Of a DNA stretch of 64,000 nucleotides, positions 9,229 through 18,262 are shown one piece after another. The stretch is from positions 1 to 64,000 of the forward strand of contig DATBLC010000185.1 in NCBI GenBank assembly GCA_036555515.1. The letters run 5' to 3'. The position numbers and the translations under genes are program-made. Position 1 is the stretch's first letter. Every line of letters begins with the position of its first letter. Source of the DNA: DATACQ01 sp036555515 (GTDB lineage Bacteria; Desulfobacterota; Binatia; UBA9968). The notes below the pieces were generated by a model. The model saw only the letters and a list, made by a program, of their open reading frames with translations, made no database searches and was not told the origin of the DNA.

Positions 9229-11046
9229 TTAGAAGGTTTTCAAATACTCGATTAACGCCTCTTTCTCGCCTGGCAGCAATTCGGTGCCGTATCTGCGGCC
9301 CTCGTGACCGTCGTTGCGATTGCCCGGTATATTGGTTTTGTATAAAAACAAATTTTTGCCCTCGGCGTCTTTCGGCTGGGTGGACATAAAGCCCGCATTT
9401 TTCGGGTCGTAGATATCGTTGCCTCGGTAAAACTCCGGCGGACGCTCGGACTGGGGATTCAAAAGATCGCGCAGCGTCGGCACCGAACCATTGTGCAGAT
9501 AAGGCGCACGGAGCCATACGCCATCCAGCGGCATATTCGCGTATCCATTGGTCTTGCGGTAGTGCTTGTAACGGTAGGATCCGTCTTCCTTTTCAACGGC
9601 TGCCAAGCGGATTTCTCCCGGCTCTTTGCCGGCGAGCGCCAGCCGATTCGGCGGTTGATAGGTGGTGCCGCCGGGGCAAGCATGGGGCCGCAACTTGCGT
9701 TTTTGTTCGGCGTAGGTTGTGGCCATGTTCAGCGCAAGAATCTCGGTGTAATTGTCCAAGCGGTGGCGGTCCGTGCCGATTTCTTTAATCGGCGTCACGA
9801 ACCCGACATATTTGCCGGAGAAATCTCTCCCGTTACGCCCATGGCACTCGGCGCAGTATTTCGCGTAGATCGGTTCACCTTTTTTCGCCAGGGCATCATC
9901 GATGGGGAAAAACTTTTCGTATTTCGGCGGCTCGAAGGTCTCGAGCCATTGCTCGATGCATTCAATGGATTCGTGGTCGATGTACCCCGGCAGAGCCGAC
10001 GTGGCCAGCGCGGCGTTCAAGTTGCGCTCCTCCACCATGTCGTTGTTACCGTCCCAGTGCAGGTGCATAGGCCGGCCGTCGGAGCGCTTCTTGCGCTGCC
10101 CTTGCAGCCAGATCGATGGCCAATCGACGATACCGATGCCTTCCGGATCGACCTTTCCGGTTTTCCACCAATCGGGCATGGTTTCGCGCCAGGGCTCACC
10201 ATATAAAAAGATTTTGTTGTTGGTGAACGTGTCGTTGCGCCCGGGTCCCCAGTGGGGCTGACGCACGGAAAAGCCGGCCACGTATTCGAGAAAACGGATC
10301 GCAAATTCCACCGCCTCAATGGCGAGAGGATAGACCACGTAACGGTCGATGAACCCGAGGTTGCCGCCGAGGCTCTGGATTTCGGGGATCATTTCGAGCG
10401 CGTTAAAGCGCCTGTTCTTGCCGCACTGGAAAATAAAGTGCTCGAAATTGTAGAGGTTGAAAAGATTGGCCGGCATACCCACCACAAGCGTGCCGGGATC
10501 CTTGGCATCCTTGCGTACCTTGCTCGTATGACAAATAGCGCAGTTTATATACGAACGGTCTAAACCGAAGCTCCGGCGCTGGGAAACCCCGATGGGGAGG
10601 TCCCGTTCCTGCCTGTTGGCGTTCTGCTCATAGAGGAAACCGAGAGCTTTGTAGCCCTCGCGCGACAGTTCGCGCCGCTTCGCCGGGGCATTCTCGCCGC
10701 GCTCGTACTTTGCGACGCGCTTGTCATAGTCGTCGGCAAGCCGGTCGCGCGCCACTTGTTTCAAATCATCGACGCAAATCAGCGGCATTGCTTGCCAGAT
10801 CCAGAACGGAATCCCCGTCACGCGATCACCGCCGGTGGAGCCATATTTGAAATGATCGACCATCGTATCGTAGGTCACCGCGCGGTCGGGAATGAAACGA
10901 ATCGCGGCATAGAGCGCAGCAATGACCACGATTACGAAAACGATTGCGGACAATGCTTTACCTATACAGCGCACCCAGCGCCATAACTTCGCGCCGCCGT
11001 TCGCCCGCGCGATCTCCCTATTCGGTTGTTGTTCTTGGTGCTCCAT
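9229..11046 (-). CDS. Di-haem c-type cytochrome, longer paralogue (RoxA-like)
   Basis: At 605 residues this is a longer relative of the downstream gene. It has an N-terminal transmembrane anchor (about 31-50), haem motifs CAICH (169-173) and CAECH (398-402), and the same WLRAPYLHNGSVPTLRDLL loop. An insertion of about 60 residues between the second haem and that loop accounts for part of the length difference. A GGGAGG ribosome-binding site precedes the ATG. The tandem arrangement suggests duplication and a two-component periplasmic oxidase or electron-transfer pair. Confidence 0.83.
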   Translation of the reverse strand: MEHQEQQPNREIARANGGAKLWRWVRCIGKALSAIVFVIVVIAALYAAIRFIPDRAVTYDTMVDHFKYGSTGGDRVTGIPFWIWQAMPLICVDDLKQVARDRLADDYDKRVAKYERGENAPAKRRELSREGYKALGFLYEQNANRQERDLPIGVSQRRSFGLDRSYINCAICHTSKVRKDAKDPGTLVVGMPANLFNLYNFEHFIFQCGKNRRFNALEMIPEIQSLGGNLGFIDRYVVYPLAIEAVEFAIRFLEYVAGFSVRQPHWGPGRNDTFTNNKIFLYGEPWRETMPDWWKTGKVDPEGIGIVDWPSIWLQGQRKKRSDGRPMHLHWDGNNDMVEERNLNAALATSALPGYIDHESIECIEQWLETFEPPKYEKFFPIDDALAKKGEPIYAKYCAECHGRNGRDFSGKYVGFVTPIKEIGTDRHRLDNYTEILALNMATTYAEQKRKLRPHACPGGTTYQPPNRLALAGKEPGEIRLAAVEKEDGSYRYKHYRKTNGYANMPLDGVWLRAPYLHNGSVPTLRDLLNPQSERPPEFYRGNDIYDPKNAGFMSTQPKDAEGKNLFLYKTNIPGNRNDGHEGRRYGTELLPGEKEALIEYLKTF

Positions 11047-11274
11047 CGAAATCCTCCCAAGAAGAAATCAAACGATCCGTTCAACGCAACGGAGCTTTGC
11101 CACGGGCAGGCGTCAGTACTTGCTGGATTCGAAAACTAAACGTGGCAATTAATACCGAACATCCTCCGGCCGATTTTTGCAACTCGATCGCCGGAAAATT
11201 TGGCGGGTGAAAAAGTTCGAAGCGAAAGATTAGCGAGGTTGTCGTTTTTGACTCTGCACATTGTCGTCTCATCG

Positions 11275-11892
11275 TCACTTAGATCGCGGATCGCTGGCGC
11301 GCGACAAAGTCGAGGTGAGGATTTTCAGGTTCTCGGATTTCTCGATATAGCGCACGAACAGGTATTTGTTTTCCTGGGAGTCCAAAGCGGCCGCCGGAAC
11401 ATCGCCGGCTCCCGCCTCGACCTTCGCCAGAATGAAATAGAGATCGTTAGCCTTCAAAGCGCGCAAGAATCCTTCCTCGAATTCGGCAAGCGTCTTGGCG
11501 GTAATGACGTTGGCAAAACCGGCGCCCCGCGCAATGGCGGCGAGGTCGGCCTGACCGGCCGTCGCCGTGGGCGCGCCGCGGGAGGACTCGTAGCATTCGT
11601 TATCGAAGACAATATGGATAAGGTTCTTCGGATGTTGGTTCGCAATGGTCGCCAAACTGCCGAGATTGAGCAGCAAAGAACCGTCGCCGTCGAAAGCCAC
11701 GATTTTGCGATGCGGCAGTGCCAATGCCAACCCCAGTGCCATGGAAGAGGTGAGGCCGAGGTTCTGCAGATGGTAGTTACCCGGGTGAGGTCTCAGGGCT
11801 TGCCACTCGTGGCGCACGGCACCGAGGTTCGTGACCACCAGTTCCTCGCCGAAGCGGGGCGCGATCGCTTTGAGACAATCGTATCTTTTCAT
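11275..11892 (-). CDS. Thiamine-diphosphate-binding subunit, sulfopyruvate/phosphonopyruvate decarboxylase beta-like
   Basis: About 205 residues correspond to only the C-terminal, cofactor-binding domain of a ThDP enzyme. The diphosphate/Mg motif GDGS...N is visible (AFDGDGSLLLNLGSLATIA, then VFDNECYES). The partner domain is encoded by the gene ending 4 bp upstream, so the enzyme is split as in ComDE sulfopyruvate decarboxylase. I chose the ATG at 11892; a TTG lies one codon earlier. The likely reaction is decarboxylation of a 2-oxo acid bearing a sulfonate, phosphonate or similar group. Confidence 0.82.
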   Translation of the reverse strand: MKRYDCLKAIAPRFGEELVVTNLGAVRHEWQALRPHPGNYHLQNLGLTSSMALGLALALPHRKIVAFDGDGSLLLNLGSLATIANQHPKNLIHIVFDNECYESSRGAPTATAGQADLAAIARGAGFANVITAKTLAEFEEGFLRALKANDLYFILAKVEAGAGDVPAAALDSQENKYLFVRYIEKSENLKILTSTLSRASDPRSK

Positions 11893-11896
11893 CAAA

Positions 11897-12397
11897 CTAC
11901 CTCAGGGCTTGTTTGTTCAGGACAATGGCCGTAGGCCGGCGTGAGGAGCGCGCGAGCATCTGGCTGTCGCGAATGGTCGGGCGAATATCCTCAAAACGGC
12001 CGACTTTCTCATAGACAATGTGCATGGCCTGGAGCACCGGCTCGGTCAGACTGCCAACAGTGGCATGCCCGGCGTTTTCTTCGCCGACGCCGCCACTGTG
12101 GCCGATCAACATCAAGACGGGTATGCCGGGATGAAGACAGATCGTTGCTAAAGCATTGGCGGACAACAAGAAGCCGGCGTTCATCATCACCATGGCCGGC
12201 CTTTTCCCGCCCAGGTATGCCCCGGCGCAGATGCCGATGCCTTCCTCCTCGCGGGTAACGGGCACGTGGTGAATTGCCGGATCTTCGCCCAGCGCCATGA
12301 CCAGATCATGGAGATTCGCTTCGGTAAGCGAGGCGACGAAATCGACACCCGCCTCTTTGAGAGAATCGACGATCTCCGCCGCCACTTCTCGTTTCAT
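11897..12397 (-). CDS. Thiamine-diphosphate enzyme N-terminal (PYR) subunit, ComD-like
   Basis: The 166-residue protein matches the N-terminal PYR domain of ThDP decarboxylases. It has the catalytic-glutamate region VTREEEGIGICAGAYLGGKRP and the NAGFLLSANALATI helix. It is the alpha partner of the downstream TPP-binding subunit, with only a few bases between them. Together they make a complete sulfopyruvate/phosphonopyruvate-decarboxylase-type active site at the subunit interface. The solute-binding-protein gene upstream could supply the substrate. Confidence 0.82.
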   Translation of the reverse strand: MKREVAAEIVDSLKEAGVDFVASLTEANLHDLVMALGEDPAIHHVPVTREEEGIGICAGAYLGGKRPAMVMMNAGFLLSANALATICLHPGIPVLMLIGHSGGVGEENAGHATVGSLTEPVLQAMHIVYEKVGRFEDIRPTIRDSQMLARSSRRPTAIVLNKQALR

Positions 12398-12608
12398 GCT
12401 TCCTCCTGCTGCATCAGCCGCTTGCGTGTTGGTTGAAACTTACGTCCGGAGCAGTTGCGAGGATAATGTTTTGAGCTCCGCCTTCGATCGACACTCGAAA
12501 CCGCGCAGGCGTATATCCGTGGATGCGTGGCTCCGGCATCGTTATTAACCCATTCGACCGAGCCAACAGCTTCCGGACTCGAATCAACATTGAACTTCCC
12601 ATGTTTCT

Positions 12609-13568
12609 TTAACGCCCCGCCACCTCGCGGTGAACTTCATCGACCAAAGACAGGTCCGCAGTCTGGGCGACCGCAACATCCCCCTTGAGTCCGCCGGTTT
12701 CCTGCTCGATGGCAATCAATTTCTTTACTCCGTCCGGATTGATGCGTCCATCCTTGCTGAAAAACGACGCGGTAAAATCATAGGATTTTTGCGCCACGTC
12801 GCGTTCCATGCGAAATTGCCGCCCGATCAATTCCACGGTTTCCTCTTTTCGTTCCCGGATAAATCTTAGCGCGTCCAGCTCCGCCCGTATCAATCGTTTT
12901 ACCTGCGGCCGTTTGCTCTTGATCCGATCAAGATTTGTGCTGATGCCGACGAAAGGAAATTGAACCACCTCGGAAGCCTTGACCAGAATGCGAAAGCCGT
13001 GACGCTCCGCCTCGAACGGCCAGGGGGGCGAGATTGCCGCGGCGGCGATGCGGCCCGCGATCATCGCGTCGAGCAAAAGTTTCTCCTCGCCGATGGTGAT
13101 AAGCGGAACATCTTTGATCGGGACCAGCCCATATTGAGACAAGATGATCTTTGTGACCTGATAATTGGTCCCGCCGGGATCTGTGACGCCGACGAGCTTT
13201 CCTTTGAGATCCTGCACCGACTTTTCTCGCGCCACCAAAGCAAAGAACGGCGCCACCGTGCTCGAAGCTACCGCGCGTACGGGGAGACCTCTCATCGCCG
13301 CGCGCAAACTGGAACCGATGTTCATCGAGTAATCCACTTCGTTGGTTGCCAGGGCCGTCACCGCTAGGCGCGGGGCGATTTGAATCAACTCGACATCGAG
13401 TCCGTGACTGCGATAGAAACCTTTTTCCTTCGCGACGAAGGACGACAGGAAGGGAATGCTGCGGCTGGCGTAGACGATGCGGACTTTTTCCAGTCCTTGA
13501 GCAGAAGCATGGTTCGCGGCCGCGACACTAGAGGCCAGAGCAATGGCGCAAAGCAGTTTTATAATCAC
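12609..13568 (-). CDS. NMT1/THI5-like ABC transporter substrate-binding protein
   Basis: The 319-residue product has a Sec signal peptide (cleavage after about ASAQ, residue 24), then an NMT1/SsuA-type domain with VRIVYASRSIPFLSSFVAKE, KGFYRSHGLDVELI and LKGKLVGVTDPGG. The family binds thiamine precursors, sulfonates, nitrate or other small organics. No permease or ATPase gene is adjacent. It is upstream of the split ThDP decarboxylase on the same strand, separated by about 210 bp, which makes a sulfonate or 2-oxo acid ligand conceivable but unproven. Confidence 0.85.
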   Translation of the reverse strand: MIIKLLCAIALASSVAAANHASAQGLEKVRIVYASRSIPFLSSFVAKEKGFYRSHGLDVELIQIAPRLAVTALATNEVDYSMNIGSSLRAAMRGLPVRAVASSTVAPFFALVAREKSVQDLKGKLVGVTDPGGTNYQVTKIILSQYGLVPIKDVPLITIGEEKLLLDAMIAGRIAAAAISPPWPFEAERHGFRILVKASEVVQFPFVGISTNLDRIKSKRPQVKRLIRAELDALRFIRERKEETVELIGRQFRMERDVAQKSYDFTASFFSKDGRINPDGVKKLIAIEQETGGLKGDVAVAQTADLSLVDEVHREVAGR

Positions 13569-13623
13569 GATAATCTCCTGGGCTAGGACGGCGTTTCAGA
13601 TAGGTTGCAAGGGTCATAGTTTC

Positions 13624-13986
13624 CTATTTGGGGCGGCGTTTGCGCCGGCGCTTTTTGACCAATGCCCTAGCGGATTCTGCGGTCGCGTCGGGGAACTGAA
13701 TATTAATGCCGACGATTTGGTCGGCATAACGATCTGCCAGGCGGCCGAGAAAGGCGCTAAAGAACTGCCATTCACGACCGGGCTTACGCGGACTGATGAC
13801 TTCGCAATTGATCATGCCATCGTGGACAGACCAGTTCATCCAACCGGGATACAAGACATTCTTATGCTGGATCCGCCGGCCGCGTCTAGTTGCTTCGAAA
13901 GTGCGCAGCTCGCCGGCGCGCATCGCATCGATAAGCGTCTTATGAAGATTCGCTCCGGGGCGTTCGATAATCTGAAAACGGATCAT
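13624..13986 (-). CDS. Hypothetical protein, 120 residues
   Basis: I do not recognise this family. The product starts MIRFQIIERPGANLHKTLID, has several tryptophans in the middle (YPGWMNWSVHDGM) and ends in a very basic tail (KKRRRKRRPK) that could contact nucleic acid. No signal peptide or membrane segment is seen. Composition and the absence of a better frame support coding. It lies 55 bp upstream of the NMT1-type gene on the same strand, with a repeat element behind it. Confidence 0.6.
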   Translation of the reverse strand: MIRFQIIERPGANLHKTLIDAMRAGELRTFEATRRGRRIQHKNVLYPGWMNWSVHDGMINCEVISPRKPGREWQFFSAFLGRLADRYADQIVGINIQFPDATAESARALVKKRRRKRRPK

Positions 13987-14160
13987 GGTTCCGCGTCTCC
14001 CGATGGAGGTCTCGCTTAGCGCAACATCGTCTGCCGGAGGATTGTACGGATAGCCCCCATACTTGGCAAGCCCGAAGCAAGGAGTCGAAGGTCAACCCTT
14101 CACGGTTGTTGAAAAGGGTTGCCATGCATCGACACACTGAGAAAAGGTTCTGAGCTAAGG

Positions 14161-14407
14161 CGAACCCAGATTCCGCAGTTGCGCTCCGCAGAAAGCGCGA
14201 GGCGGAACCCTTCCGTAGCAAAGTCGATGGTTTTCTGCCTCTGAGCTGACATCGATCACCGGTGCTTGAATGGAACGTTAAAGCTCGTATCAACGAAGTG
14301 CGAAGCGCAAAATGACTTTGAAATTTCACAGTTGGACGCCTTCGCTACTCCAGGGTTCCACCTCGCTCTTGCCGTCTCCTGAGTCTAACTAGGGATTCCG
14401 GGTTGAA
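14161..14407 (-). mobile_element. MITE-like element, copy B (247 bp, short class, inverted relative to A)
   Basis: The left end CGAACCCAGATTCCGCAGTT and the right end GATTCCGGGTTGAA are inverted. The interior reads CGCCTTCGCTACTCCAGGGT, the reverse complement of the core in copies A and C. It lacks their roughly 30-bp insert. It lies between the hypothetical gene and the STAND ATPase gene; the remaining sequence of that gap (13987-14160 and 14408-14559) shows nothing recognisable. Confidence 0.85.
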
Positions 14408-14559
14408 GGGTGAACCGAAGGTTTCTCAAAGGCGTGCCTATTTGTGAAAATAGCGGTTCACGAATGGCCGAGCATCGTTGTATTTCGGCCAACAGCTGGG
14501 ATCAGGCTTGCCACGTGCAGAGTTATTGTTTAGTTTCTCCGGCGGACCGGCGAAAATAC

Positions 14560-16599
14560 TCAACGCGACGGAGTCTCTGGAATATTCCCGGGCGCGAGCC
14601 AGACCTCGAAATGATTCTGGCGAATTCTCTGTGAATTCTCGTAGCCACGGACGAACTTGACCTGCGCGTTCGGAATCCCTGCCTCCCGCAGGGTCGAGAC
14701 GATGCGCTCGGCCCCTTCTTTTTCCAAAGGGCGAAAGTAGCGCACCTCCGTTAAGCTCGGTCCGGTAGCCAGAACCTCGGGAGCCGGAACGGTAAAACCG
14801 GCTTTGCGAAGCTGCGGTATGAGGTACTGGTTTGCGCGTTCCGCTTCGAGTTGGCTGCGCACCTGGACGTATGTGCGCGGAGTCAGCGGCGCCGGTGCAG
14901 CAGACTGAGCAGACTGAACCGGTGGCGCGGGCGCGTTCGCCGCGGCGCCGATACGGTTCGACACCGCCAATTCGGTTTGAGCGCGATATTGCAACTGCTG
15001 GACTTCTTGCGCGGCGGCCGGCGTGTCCGCAGGACTCGCGCGCTTCAAGGTGTCGTAGGCCTTCAGCGCTGCTTCGGCGGCCTGTTGCGCCGCTTCTGCC
15101 GATTCGAGTCGGCGCTGGGCCAGCTCGCGGGCCTTGTTTACTTCGTCCAACCGCTGCTGCGCTAAATTCAACGCATCTGTCGCGATACTCCACTGCCAGA
15201 TCGCCACACCCATGCCGCCAACCGCCACAACCAGCAGCATCGTTAGCATTCCCACCACCCTGCGCCTTCGGGCGGCGCGTTGTTCTTGCAAGGCTCGAGC
15301 TGTCTCCTCTTCGACGACCCGGCGGTTGCGGTGGCTCACGGCGATGGGTGTGAGCACGTCGTGGGTCAGTTCCACGCGGGCGACGCCGTGGCGATCCTCT
15401 TCAATGCGCAGCAGCCGCCGCGCGACGAGTGTCGGGATCGCCTGATGAACCTCAGGAGTTTCTTGTATATCGGCGAGCGCAATCATCTGCCGGTATCCGG
15501 TCCGCCCGACCAGCTGATCTTCTACGAAGACGCGTACCGCGGGTCCCATGCCACTAAAGCAGCGATCGTAGAAATCACTGAGGATTTGGCCAACGCCTCC
15601 TTGCGAACTCTGGACGAGTTCGGCGGAGATCATCGAGAGTTTTTGCTCTTGGCGGCGGTTGTTCAACTCGCGACACACAAGGCTGAGCAGAAACGGCTCG
15701 ATCTCGCTCTCCTCGCTGCGATCACCTTGCTGACGGAATGGGATGAGCATCGCGCCGGCCGCCCGGCGCGTGAAACCCACCGCGGCCACGACCTGCTTCG
15801 CCACCTGCTCGGTGATTACGCCTGCGCCAGGTTTGAGCACCGCGTCCAGCGCCTGTTTTGCCGTCATCGGCAACAATCGGAAGCGATTGCGTTTGCTGAG
15901 CGAAGGCATCAGAGGTACGAGGCCCTCGAGATTGCCCAGATAGTCCTCGCGCAGTGCGAGCACGATGCGGTATGGTGTCTGGTCCATCCGAAATGCCGGT
16001 GGTTGGCGGGTCTGATCGATGCGGCGGCGCACTGTTGCCGGTATCTGGTTTTCCACGAGATCCGCCAACTCCGTCAGAAACGACGAAATATGGGGCGCGG
16101 CGTGCGCAGACCCGCCGAGCGTGAACACTTCTTCGAACTGGTCGAAGACCAGCACGGGCGTGAGCCGATCGGCGTGATCCCAGACGCGGACCCGGTGGAA
16201 ATACTCCCACAACGTTGGGGAGTCGCCGTTCGAGACCGGCGCATCGCCACGCTCGATGCTCAGGGCGTGGGCGGTCGCGTCGTCTTCGAAGGCGCGTATG
16301 ACGTCAGCGGCAAACTGAGGGTCAGGATCCGCCAGGTTGAGACGCAGCCGGATGGGCAGCAGCCCCTCGCCCCGGAGCATCGGAAAAAGACCCGCTTTCA
16401 ACAACGACGACTTGCCGATGCCTGAGATTCCGAAGAATACCGTAAGCACGTCGCGTCGAACGAGCCGGAAAAGCTCCAGGGTTTCCCCCGACCGCCCATA
16501 AAAGAAATCCTGCTCCTCCTCGTCGTAGGAGCGCAGGCCCGGCCATGGATTCTCGGCTGTGGTGCGGTCCTCGATAGGAATTTGCGCTCTGTCCTTCAT
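14560..16599 (-). CDS. Membrane-anchored STAND ATPase (nSTAND1-like) with coiled coil and LytR_C/SPOR-like C-terminus
   Basis: From the ATG at 16599 the product is 679 residues. The N-terminus NPWPGLRSYDEEEQDFFYGR is the hallmark opening of nSTAND1-type ATPases. Walker A GISGIGKSS is at about 57-65 and Walker B VLVFDQFEE at about 149-157, followed by the ALREDYLGNL sensor region. A transmembrane helix lies near 448-470, a coiled coil near 475-520, a Pro/Ala-rich linker, and a C-terminal domain from about 575 resembling LytR_C or SPOR. The frame stays open upstream to 16887, but the start overlaps the stop of the SIR2-TIR gene as ATGA, which decides it. Inferred role: signal-sensing ATPase controlling the upstream TIR effector. 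Confidence 0.83.
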   Translation of the reverse strand: MKDRAQIPIEDRTTAENPWPGLRSYDEEEQDFFYGRSGETLELFRLVRRDVLTVFFGISGIGKSSLLKAGLFPMLRGEGLLPIRLRLNLADPDPQFAADVIRAFEDDATAHALSIERGDAPVSNGDSPTLWEYFHRVRVWDHADRLTPVLVFDQFEEVFTLGGSAHAAPHISSFLTELADLVENQIPATVRRRIDQTRQPPAFRMDQTPYRIVLALREDYLGNLEGLVPLMPSLSKRNRFRLLPMTAKQALDAVLKPGAGVITEQVAKQVVAAVGFTRRAAGAMLIPFRQQGDRSEESEIEPFLLSLVCRELNNRRQEQKLSMISAELVQSSQGGVGQILSDFYDRCFSGMGPAVRVFVEDQLVGRTGYRQMIALADIQETPEVHQAIPTLVARRLLRIEEDRHGVARVELTHDVLTPIAVSHRNRRVVEEETARALQEQRAARRRRVVGMLTMLLVVAVGGMGVAIWQWSIATDALNLAQQRLDEVNKARELAQRRLESAEAAQQAAEAALKAYDTLKRASPADTPAAAQEVQQLQYRAQTELAVSNRIGAAANAPAPPVQSAQSAAPAPLTPRTYVQVRSQLEAERANQYLIPQLRKAGFTVPAPEVLATGPSLTEVRYFRPLEKEGAERIVSTLREAGIPNAQVKFVRGYENSQRIRQNHFEVWLAPGNIPETPSR

Positions 16600-17948
16600 C
16601 CGCGTCTCGCCATGCGACCGGCCGCTGCCAGGCGTTCGACGGTGAGACGAATAAACTCGGGGGCCACCTGGCCGTCGAGACATCGTTGCATGTGGCGGTT
16701 GCGAAATGCCGGCGGAATCCTTTCGGAGTCTGCGGCCAGGTCGTCGAGGACCAGCGGTTGAATGAAAGGGAAGTCCTTGTCGCGGAACTCTGACTCTTCG
16801 ATGGCTCTGTTCCATTCGAAGCGAAAGAAGCGCCGGATCTGCCCGCTCAACGAGTTCGCCGATAAGCACGGAAAGAAGAACGTGCACTTTTCGATGGCCT
16901 CGCGGATCACGTCCTTATACTCATCGCCGGGCTCCAGCGCGCGTTGGTCGAACCAGACTTGAATCCCCGCGCTCTCGAGCGCATCCCGAATACGAGCGAC
17001 ACGCTCGCGATCCTCGCTGGCATAACTCAAAAATACCGCGCTCGGCGCGTCCGTCGGTGATACCGGACAAACTGGTTGCTCGTCGGCCTTGCGCGGCTGG
17101 CTGTTCAGCCGCGCGGCCAGCTCAGTAATGAATTCGCTCGTGCCGCCGCCCGGATAGACCTGGACACGGCAATCCTGGAGGAACAGCGCTAGCGTCCGGT
17201 CGCTGTTTGTCCTGTTGTCTGCGACGGCTTCGTAGCGATCGCGATCCAGGCCGAGACGCTGGCGCCGGAGCGTTCGCAAGAAGAAGCGCGTTAGCCAGTC
17301 CGGGAAACTGCATCCGATGAGGAGAAGGTGGCTATCGCGCAATTGATCGAACAGCAGGCGCGGTTGTCTCGATTCGGACTGCAGCGCATGGATGAACTCC
17401 AGGCGGTCTTCGTCGCTGACCACGTAGTCGCCGGAGGCGGAGACGCGCCCGAAGAGGTGGTAGACGACGGGGCGCCGCGTCACGGGCCAGTCTTCATCGA
17501 GATCTGCCACCTGACTGCGCAGCGAGTACGCGCGAACGTCGGTTTCACGCGACGCGCCACGGACTTGAGCGAGCGCGCGCGCCAGCAGTGGATCGAACGT
17601 CGTGGTCACGAAAAGCGACAGCTCTTCGATGGCAGCAAGGCGCAGGAGCGCCTCGGAAGGTTGGATCGGCTGTTCTTCGAGTATGGATAGAATCTCGATC
17701 CACAGGCGCCGTCGATCGCCACGTTGCTGCCTGAGGAACACCGAAGCGACATCGCTCAGCGTGTACCCGGCGGACAACGCGCCCGCGTCGACCGGCACCG
17801 TCTGCGTCAGCCGCTCCGCCACGTAGTGGTCGAGCGTCATGGCGCGGCCGCCGGAGGTGACGGTGACGACTTCCGGTCCGATGACGGGGACGACCTGCCG
17901 TTCGCGCATGTACAGCAGGAGCGCTTTCCAGTCGAACGTGGCGTCCAT
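16596..17948 (-). CDS. SIR2-like and TIR domain fusion protein
   Basis: This 450-residue protein joins two NAD-related folds. Residues about 10-270 look SIR2-like: VVPVIGPEVV, LFVTTTFDPLL, VVYHLFG (His164) and LLLIGCSFPDWL. Residues about 303-415 are a TIR domain: AVFLSYASEDRERVARIRDA, VWFDQRALEPGDEY, and an RFFRFEW segment with a candidate catalytic Glu378. The Asn of the usual SIR2 TTN(Y/F)D motif is Thr here. The gene is first in a two-gene unit with the STAND ATPase, overlapping by 4 bp. Such fusions occur in NAD-depleting antiviral and conflict systems, so an effector role is likely but inferred. Confidence 0.85.
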   Translation of the reverse strand: MDATFDWKALLLYMRERQVVPVIGPEVVTVTSGGRAMTLDHYVAERLTQTVPVDAGALSAGYTLSDVASVFLRQQRGDRRRLWIEILSILEEQPIQPSEALLRLAAIEELSLFVTTTFDPLLARALAQVRGASRETDVRAYSLRSQVADLDEDWPVTRRPVVYHLFGRVSASGDYVVSDEDRLEFIHALQSESRQPRLLFDQLRDSHLLLIGCSFPDWLTRFFLRTLRRQRLGLDRDRYEAVADNRTNSDRTLALFLQDCRVQVYPGGGTSEFITELAARLNSQPRKADEQPVCPVSPTDAPSAVFLSYASEDRERVARIRDALESAGIQVWFDQRALEPGDEYKDVIREAIEKCTFFFPCLSANSLSGQIRRFFRFEWNRAIEESEFRDKDFPFIQPLVLDDLAADSERIPPAFRNRHMQRCLDGQVAPEFIRLTVERLAAAGRMARRG

Positions 17949-18262
17949 CAGATGCCTGCCCCTGTCAGCGACTGGGGCCGCGGGCGCGGAAGCTCAAAAT
18001 GAAAAGAGGGATTCTTTATAAGCCAAAGCGTAGAACTCAAAGCGGGCACCATCATGCGGGAGAGCCAGGCATCCATAGCTTTGTAGCCAGTGCGCCAAAG
18101 CAGATAGCAATTCCTATTTTACAGCCGAGCGTATCCGATGACGCGGCGTTGTGTCAACGTTGTGCAGTGCGTGAATAGTCCGGCTTGGCACGAAGTCTGT
18201 GGCGGTTGAACGCGTGCGTACGGCCGTGTTAAGGCTTGCAAGAGAATGCCGCAGGCGTCTTG
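17949..18262. other. Divergent intergenic region
   Basis: About 310 bp between the start of the minus-strand SIR2-TIR gene and a plus-strand binding-protein gene. It should hold both promoters, but I cannot point to convincing -35/-10 boxes. No repeat copy or small gene is evident. Confidence 0.45.

Noticed and set aside
12414..12602. 62-codon minus-strand frame in the gap before the split decarboxylase
   Set aside because: No ribosome-binding site, no recognisable motif and unsuitable spacing.
14438..15193. 251-codon minus-strand frame overlapping the STAND gene's 3' part
   Set aside because: Different frame from the real gene, Arg/Gly/Ser-rich nonsense composition, no domain.
15280..16425. 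381-codon plus-strand frame opposite the STAND ATPase
   Set aside because: It is the antisense of a protein with clear Walker motifs; its translation has no recognisable domains.
16600..16887. Upstream extension of the STAND ATPase frame
   Set aside because: It overlaps the TIR domain of the preceding gene out of frame; the ATGA overlap gives a better start.
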